Assembly: GCA_947585525.1 (NCBI GenBank)
Contig: CANPXA010000095.1
Span: 1 to 6,857 of the forward strand
From: an uncultured Akkermansia sp.
GTDB taxonomy: Bacteria; Verrucomicrobiota; Verrucomicrobiia; Verrucomicrobiales; Akkermansiaceae
Reading direction: 5' to 3'
Length of the DNA: 6,857 bases
Position 1 is the stretch's first letter; each line of letters begins with the position of its first letter. Positions 1 through 3,259 of the stretch are shown here, piece after piece. Under the pieces are notes generated by a model that saw only the letters and a list, made by a program, of their open reading frames with translations, did not search any database and was not told the origin of the DNA. The position numbers and the translations under genes are program-made.

Positions 1-416
1 GTCATGCCGAGGTCAACAACATAATCGGTGAGGAGCGGCATTTTCGTGCGTTCCTCCGGAGTCATCACATGGATGGGTTTCACTCCCATGCAGCCCGGGA
101 GATCCTTTTTACCATGCACGATGACCCGTTGTGCGGTGAGGGTTTTGGGGTCAAAGCCTCCGAGGGGAAGAATACGAATAAAACCCTGGTCATCGATGTG
201 GCGCACGATGAAACCAATTTCATCCATGTGTGCCGCGCAAAGCGCTTTTTTTTCATGAGATTTTCCGTGGATGAGGCAGATGATGTTGCCGATATTGTCA
301 ACGTGCAATTCATCAACAAGAGGTTTCATCTCGCGCATGATCAGGTCGCGTATTTCGTACTCAAAACCGGGTGCGCCGGAGGCTTCACACAACTGCTTAA
401 AAAGTGGCGTATTCAT
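1..416 (-). CDS. M42-family metallo-aminopeptidase (glutamyl aminopeptidase/endoglucanase M-like), N-terminal part
   Basis: The gene starts at ATG 416-414 and stays open to the window edge, so 138 residues are visible of a family usually about 350 long. M42 enzymes are cytosolic di-metal aminopeptidases that form large tetrahedral complexes and trim peptides. The reading begins MNTPLFKQLCEASGAPGFEY, the usual M42 opening (SGxxGxE). Residues 38-44 read HVDNIGN, and residues 61-68 read AAHMDEIG, where H63 is the expected first metal ligand. HIDDQGFIR (73-81), LGGFDP (85-90) and HGKK (101-104) are also typical, and DYVVDLGM (131-138) matches the segment just before the central metal site. The remaining metal ligands and the catalytic Glu lie outside the window. 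No in-frame upstream start is seen, and a good promoter ends a few bases before this ATG. The family call is firm; the exact substrate specificity is unknown. Confidence 0.93.
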   Translation of the reverse strand, partial: MNTPLFKQLCEASGAPGFEYEIRDLIMREMKPLVDELHVDNIGNIICLIHGKSHEKKALCAAHMDEIGFIVRHIDDQGFIRILPLGGFDPKTLTAQRVIVHGKKDLPGCMGVKPIHVMTPEERTKMPLLTDYVVDLGM

Positions 417-424
417 CGAAGATG

Positions 425-453
425 AGCATACTCTGCTTGAGAGCGAGAGTCAA
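425..453 (-). promoter_or_regulatory. Sigma-70-type promoter for the M42 peptidase gene
   Basis: On the minus strand a -35 box TTGACT (453-448, 5 of 6 to consensus) is separated by exactly 17 bp from a -10 box TATGCT (430-425, 4 of 6). The predicted start of transcription is about 2 bases before the ATG at 416. If correct, the mRNA is leaderless or nearly so, which fits the lack of a Shine-Dalgarno sequence. This is predicted from sequence only. Confidence 0.6.
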
Positions 454-679
454 GTCTGTGTGCGAAACGCGTTGTCTTGATGTGTGAGGAGTGATCGGAG
501 AAGGTAACGCGTATGTCTGCTGAGGAGGAAGAACTCGGAAGCCGCGCGGCATAAGGCTTGCAGGACATCAATCAAGTATGACTCTTGCATAAAATCATGA
601 GAATAGAATCGAAGAAAAGGCGAAGAGATCAAGGCTGCGTTGTGCAGGAAAAACAAGAAAGTTGAATAAAAGTGCAATT

Positions 680-694
680 TTTTCTTGAAGAAAA
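680..694. repeat. Inverted repeat TTTTCTT-G-AAGAAAA overlapping a candidate -35 box
   Basis: Seven-base arms are perfectly complementary around a single central G. The site overlaps the candidate -35 box of the promoter that would serve the Lys/Ala/Pro ORF. A repressor operator is possible, but the arms are A/T rich and such symmetry can arise by chance in this composition. Confidence 0.4.
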
Positions 695-711
695 TCTCGC
701 TTTGTGATAGT
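685..711 (+). promoter_or_regulatory. Possible promoter for the Lys/Ala/Pro-DksA-like gene pair
   Basis: TTGAAG (685-690) could be a -35 box and TGTGATAGT (703-711) an extended -10 element, but the spacer is only 15 bp. Transcription would start near 718 and give a leader of about 60 nt carrying the small hairpin at 723-737. The -35 box lies in the inverted repeat 680-694. An alternative -10, TAAACT at 765-770, would give a nearly leaderless transcript. The choice between them is open. Confidence 0.3.
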
Positions 712-779
712 AGCAAAGTAACCGAACAATTCGTTCGATTTGTACTGTCCGCAGTGCAGAAAAATAAACTACCAAACCC

Positions 780-1136
780 ATGGCGACCAAACCAACAAAA
801 AAGACGGTAAAGCCGGCTGCGAAGAAGCCCGCTCCTGCGAAGAAGCCCGCTGCCAAGAAGCCGGTGGCTAAGAAGCCGACTCCCGCGAAGAAGCCCGCTG
901 CTAAGAAGCCGGTGGCTAAAAAGCCGGTTGCGAAGAAGCCCGCTCCTGCGAAGAAGCCAGTAGCCAAGAAGCCGGTTGCGAAGAAGCCCGCTGCCGCAAA
1001 GAAGCCCGCTACTAAGAAGCCGGTGGCTAAAAAGCCGGTTGCGAAGAAGCCCGCTCCTGCGAAGAAGCCCGCCGCTAAGAAGCCGGTGGCCAAGAAGCCA
1101 GTGGCAAAGAAGCCGGCTTCCGTAAAAAAAAAGTGA
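780..1136 (+). CDS. Histone-H1-like Lys/Ala/Pro repeat protein (possibly the N-terminal part of a frameshifted DksA fusion)
   Basis: The 118-residue product is almost pure low complexity: 19 KKP units joined by AA, VA, APA, TPA, AAA or AT linkers. Only Met, Ala, Thr, Lys, Pro, Val and Ser occur; there is no acidic residue, aromatic residue or Cys. Such tails resemble histone H1 C-termini, AlgP-type proteins and chlamydial Hc2, which bind and compact DNA by charge. Nucleic-acid binding is therefore likely but inferred from composition. The ATG at 780 is the first in frame; no Shine-Dalgarno sequence precedes it. The frame closes at TGA 1134-1136 and a second in-frame stop TAG at 1137-1139, right after an A9 tract (1124-1132). 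The next ORF begins in the -1 frame at the same place. It may be a separate small basic protein or, via -1 slippage, the first third of a 344-residue protein. Confidence 0.8.
   Translation: MATKPTKKTVKPAAKKPAPAKKPAAKKPVAKKPTPAKKPAAKKPVAKKPVAKKPAPAKKPVAKKPVAKKPAAAKKPATKKPVAKKPVAKKPAPAKKPAAKKPVAKKPVAKKPASVKKK
820..1120 (+). repeat. Tandem codon-phased repeats encoding (A/V/P)AKKP units, with a 111-bp higher-order period
   Basis: The DNA itself is repetitive, not only the protein. Blocks of the type GCGAAGAAGCCCGCT and AAGAAGCCGGTGGCTAA recur many times in the same reading frame. Bases 901-958 are identical over 58 bp to 1012-1069, an offset of 111 bp (37 codons); allowing one mismatch (900 versus 1011) extends the match upstream. 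Such repeats can expand or contract by slipped pairing or recombination in whole-unit steps that keep the frame, so length may vary between strains. Confidence 0.9.
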
Positions 1137-1139
1137 TAG
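1124..1139 (+). promoter_or_regulatory. Candidate -1 frameshift site: A9 tract, A AAA AAG heptamer and tandem stops
   Basis: Nine As (1124-1132) followed by G give the heptamer A AAA AAG at 1127-1133. Its zero-frame codons AAA (1128) and AAG (1131) are exactly the phase needed for tandem -1 slippage, the same heptamer as in E. coli dnaX. Stops TGA (1134) and TAG (1137) follow at once in the zero frame. The -1 frame continues GTG-ATA-GCG into the DksA-like ORF. By eye I see no strong downstream stem-loop and no upstream Shine-Dalgarno-like stimulator. RNA polymerase slippage on A9, phase variation, or a one-base sequence error therefore remain possible. Confidence 0.5.
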
Positions 1140-1813
1140 CGTCTGATTCGGCTCCTCGGAAGGTCGCAGGTTCGGTTGTTAAGACTCGTCCGTCGCCCTC
1201 CAAAGGAACCACATCGAAGAAATCTGAAGTTATCAATAAACAACAGCGGACCGCGGCGCAGGGTTCTCCCACGCCGAATTTGTCCAAAGAGAGCGAGCGT
1301 CGCAAGAAGATTCGTGCGACGCTCGCTTTGTTGCGTTCAACGCCGGATTGGAGGTCATTCCTCAACGAACAGAAAAAATTGCTCATGCATATGCGCGATG
1401 AGCTTTTGCCCAATATGCAGAATGTGACGCGTGATCACTTGCGCAGTGGGGAGTCTAATGTCTCGTCTTCGTCCGGACAACACATAGGGGATGCCGGAAG
1501 TGAGGCTGAGCAGAGGGATATCACTATTCTGCGCTTGGACAAGGATCGCGAATTACTCTTTGAGATAGACGCAGCACTGGAACGTATAGCCAAGGGGACG
1601 TACGGTGTGTGTGAGCTGTCACTGGAACCGATTCCACGAAAGAGATTACAGGCGCGGCCGTACTGCAGGTTTACAGTAAAATGCCAAGAGGAGTATGAAA
1701 AAAAGTACGGGACGGCATCGGGCTTCCGTTCTAAGAATACGGGCGATATAGGATTTTCCGGGTTGCAAAAAGTTATTGATTCAACGATTTCGCTTGACGA
1801 AGACGAAGAATAG
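1133..1813 (+). CDS. TraR/DksA-family RNA polymerase-binding regulator with degenerate zinc finger
   Basis: DksA-family proteins insert a coiled coil into the RNA polymerase secondary channel and tune transcription, often with ppGpp. From the GTG at 1133 the ORF gives 226 residues. Residues 1-50 are a Ser/Thr/Lys/Pro-rich linker. About 51-100 and 126-154 form the two coiled-coil arms. The tip region reads GDAGSEA (119-125), matching DxxDxA with Ser in place of the second Asp. The zinc-finger region starts GTYGVC (155-160), then C160-x2-S163 and T181-x2-C184 instead of two CxxC pairs, with an extra Cys at 178. The tail is acidic (DEDEE). GTG overlaps the preceding stop (GTGA), which could mean coupled re-initiation, but no Shine-Dalgarno sequence is present. 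The DksA domain begins only near residue 51, so the true product may instead be the -1 fusion with the Lys/Ala/Pro ORF (118+226=344 residues). The family call is firm; the start is not. Confidence 0.85.
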   Translation: MIASDSAPRKVAGSVVKTRPSPSKGTTSKKSEVINKQQRTAAQGSPTPNLSKESERRKKIRATLALLRSTPDWRSFLNEQKKLLMHMRDELLPNMQNVTRDHLRSGESNVSSSSGQHIGDAGSEAEQRDITILRLDKDRELLFEIDAALERIAKGTYGVCELSLEPIPRKRLQARPYCRFTVKCQEEYEKKYGTASGFRSKNTGDIGFSGLQKVIDSTISLDEDEE

Positions 1814-1821
1814 TGTAGAAT
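1794..1821 (+). promoter_or_regulatory. Promoter for the rpmG-rpsR operon inside the end of the DksA-like gene
   Basis: A -35 box TTGACG (1794-1799, 5 of 6) and a -10 box TAGAAT (1816-1821, 5 of 6) are spaced 16 bp apart. The -35 box lies in codons of the acidic tail of the DksA-like protein, and the -10 box just past its stop codon. Transcription would start near 1828, about 22 nt before rpmG. This suggests that the ribosomal genes can be expressed independently of the upstream regulator. Confidence 0.6.
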
Positions 1822-1849
1822 ACCCGCTCCGAGTCAACAAATCGCAACT

Positions 1850-2023
1850 ATGCCAAGAGATATCATTATTTTGGAATGCACGGAGGCGAAAGCGGAGGGG
1901 AAGACCCCATCGCGCTACGTCACAACGCGCAACAAGAAGAGCCCGCGTACGCCAGGGCGCCTAGAGAAGGTGAAGTACAATCCTTTCTTGAAGCGTCGCA
2001 CGTTGCACCGTGAGATGCGATAA
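1850..2023 (+). CDS. rpmG: 50S ribosomal protein L33
   Basis: A 57-residue basic protein starting MPRDIIILECTEAKAEGK and continuing with SRYVTTRNKKSPRTPGRLEK, YNPFLKRRTLHREMR at the C-terminus. These are the standard L33 landmarks: YxTxxNKK in the middle, and KYNP followed by RRTLHREMR at the end. L33 binds 23S rRNA near the E site of the large subunit. The two CxxC zinc-ribbon pairs of zinc-type L33 are absent, with only one Cys at position 10, so this is the zinc-independent (C-minus) form. It is short but complete, and its length fits the family. No Shine-Dalgarno sequence is seen before ATG 1850. It is followed after 31 bp by rpsR, with which it shares a promoter (1794-1821) and a terminator (2359-2398). 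Confidence 0.95.
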   Translation: MPRDIIILECTEAKAEGKTPSRYVTTRNKKSPRTPGRLEKVKYNPFLKRRTLHREMR

Positions 2024-2054
2024 GTTGGCAACTAAGATCAAACGAAAATCAGCT

Positions 2055-2300
2055 ATGATGACCGAATTTAAGAGCGTGGAGCGCAGGATACGCTTCCGTA
2101 CGTGTAATCGATCAATGCCGCACCGTCGCATTGACATCCCGCAGGGAGCGGTGGATATGTGTAACCCGGAATTCCTTTCGAAGTTTACCTCAGAAACGGG
2201 GAAAATTTTGCCACGCCGGGTGACGGGAGTATCTGCAAAGACCCACCGGAAGATCACGCGGGAGATACGCCGAGCCAGGGCGGTGAATCTGCTGCCATGA
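2055..2300 (+). CDS. rpsR: 30S ribosomal protein S18
   Basis: The C-terminal half carries the S18 signature: FLSKFTSETGKILPRRVTG (about 46-64 of the 81-residue reading from ATG 2055), then SAKTHRKITREIRRARAVNL, ending in LLP. S18 sits on the platform of the small subunit next to S6 and 16S rRNA. The first 40 or so residues are basic and less conserved. They contain two Cys (in RTCNRS and VDMCNP) spaced like the degenerate Cys region of some S18 proteins. Two adjacent ATGs (2055, 2058) fit family length best. The open frame extends upstream to a GTG at 2010 that would overlap rpmG, and a TTG at 2025 is also possible, but neither adds S18-like sequence. No Shine-Dalgarno sequence precedes any of them. 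Stop TGA 2298-2300. Confidence 0.93.
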   Translation: MMTEFKSVERRIRFRTCNRSMPHRRIDIPQGAVDMCNPEFLSKFTSETGKILPRRVTGVSAKTHRKITREIRRARAVNLLP

Positions 2301-2358
2301 GCAGGAGGGAAACAGCTCAGAGTTGAAAGTGGCGTACAAGTTGACTGAATAAAATCCG

Positions 2359-2398
2359 GAGCTTGCAGAGTTATCTCGCTGCAAGCTCTTCGTTTTTT
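2359..2398 (+). terminator. Intrinsic terminator of the rpmG-rpsR operon
   Basis: A perfect 10-bp stem, GAGCTTGCAG (2359-2368) paired with CTGCAAGCTC (2379-2388), encloses a 10-nt loop. It is followed by TTCG and a run of six Ts (2393-2398). It lies 58 bp after the rpsR stop and 35 bp before the folE2 start, so it separates the two transcription units. Confidence 0.92.
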
Positions 2399-2432
2399 AG
2401 GGAATGCATAAAAGTGGGAATGCACAGCCGAT

Positions 2433-3221
2433 ATGAAAGAGCTACGGGACACGCAGAATGAGCATGACTCACGCCATATTTCCATTGATCGCGTGGGGGT
2501 GCGCGGGATTCGGTATCCCATTGTTGTAAGAGATAAGGAGCATCGAACTCAATCGACTGTCGCAACTATTGCCCTGATGGTCGATCTGCCGCAGCAGTAC
2601 AAAGGTACTCATATGAGTCGATTCATAGAGGCATTGCACGAGCACCATCGTTATTTGGATGTGCATTCTGCGGTACGACTGCCCGACAGGCTCTTGCAGA
2701 AGCTTAACGCGCAGCGTGCGCATGTAGAGATAGAGTTTCCGTTTTTCCGCATGAAGAAGGCGCCGGTGACGCATCGGGAGGGGATGATGGATTACGACGT
2801 GCGGTTTGTCATAGATGCGGAGCGAGATGGAAGGGAGCAATTCACGCTGACGATAAAGGTTCCCTTGACGACGCTTTGCCCTTGTTCAAGGGCGATGAGT
2901 GAGCATGGGGCACACAATCAGCGTGGCGTGGTGACGTATTCCGTAAGGTTTGCCGGGGCGCCTGTGTGGATTGAAGATTTGATCGACATGATTGAGGATT
3001 GTGGGAGTTGTCAGTTATACAGCTTGCTCAAGAGACCGGACGAAAAGCACGTGACGGATCACGCGTATGAGCATCCGGTTTTTGTGGAGGATTTAGTTCG
3101 CAATGTAGCGGTAGCGACAGAGCGCCACAATGCATTCAGTTGGTATCGCGTGGAGGCAGAAAACTATGAATCAATCCACAACCACAACGCGTACGCTATG
3201 GTAGAGCGAAAGTTGCTCTGA
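2433..3221 (+). CDS. folE2: GTP cyclohydrolase IB (FolE2/MptA type)
   Basis: This 262-residue enzyme converts GTP to 7,8-dihydroneopterin triphosphate, the first step of folate synthesis and a source of pterin for queuosine. FolE2 is unrelated in fold detail and metal needs to FolE and can work with metals other than zinc. Clear signatures are VPLTTLCPCSRAMSEHGAHN at 143-162 with C149 and H161 (metal-site residues), FVEDLVRNVA at 217-226 with E219, and ESIHNHNAYA at 246-255 with H249. The length agrees with the family (about 260-300). The start at ATG 2433 lies 35 bp after the terminator and has no Shine-Dalgarno sequence. A weak -10-like CATAAA at 2407-2412 would give a leader of about 14 nt, but no good -35 is seen. 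No Zur-type operator was recognised. The gene is followed after 38 bp by the large unknown ORF, likely in the same transcript. Confidence 0.95.
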   Translation: MKELRDTQNEHDSRHISIDRVGVRGIRYPIVVRDKEHRTQSTVATIALMVDLPQQYKGTHMSRFIEALHEHHRYLDVHSAVRLPDRLLQKLNAQRAHVEIEFPFFRMKKAPVTHREGMMDYDVRFVIDAERDGREQFTLTIKVPLTTLCPCSRAMSEHGAHNQRGVVTYSVRFAGAPVWIEDLIDMIEDCGSCQLYSLLKRPDEKHVTDHAYEHPVFVEDLVRNVAVATERHNAFSWYRVEAENYESIHNHNAYAMVERKLL

Positions 3222-3259
3222 TATTTCCTCGGGCAAACACACCAGCATCATATTTCATC

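Larger units (their letters stand above)
417..779. other. Divergent intergenic region, no convincing gene
   Basis: This stretch of about 360 bp separates the minus-strand peptidase gene from the plus-strand Lys/Ala/Pro ORF. Short open frames occur on both strands, but none has family resemblance, a ribosome binding site or good composition. I see no tRNA or obvious structured RNA. It holds the peptidase promoter (425-453), a possible plus-strand promoter near 685-711, an inverted repeat TTTTCTT-G-AAGAAAA at 680-694, and a small hairpin CGAAC-5 nt-GTTCG at 723-737. The right half (from about 590) is clearly more A/T rich than the left. Confidence 0.6.

Noticed and set aside
246..253. A8 run (coding strand) in the M42 peptidase gene
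   Set aside because: It lies in codons GAA-AAA-AAA-GCG with no nearby stop or alternative frame. The protein reads normally across it (SHEKKALCAAH).
513..554. Short ORF MSAEEEELGSRAA with GGAG upstream
   Set aside because: Thirteen codons only, in intergenic DNA, with no support beyond a chance purine-rich stretch.
450..716. Open frame of 88 codons on the minus strand in the divergent intergenic region
   Set aside because: Composition is Phe/Leu/Ser-rich from A/T-rich DNA, with no family resemblance or ribosome binding site. It overlaps the predicted promoter of the opposite gene.
629..1243. Long minus-strand frame opposite the Lys/Ala/Pro repeats (GFFATGFLA repeats)
   Set aside because: This is the mirror image of the repeat DNA. 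The plus-strand reading has the known H1-like composition and leads into the DksA-like gene.
2297..2352. Strong AGGAGG (2303-2308) followed by 9-codon frames (ATG 2297 or TTG 2323) after rpsR
   Set aside because: The frames are tiny and lie just before the terminator, and the spacing to a start codon is poor or absent. Probably chance in the 3' UTR.
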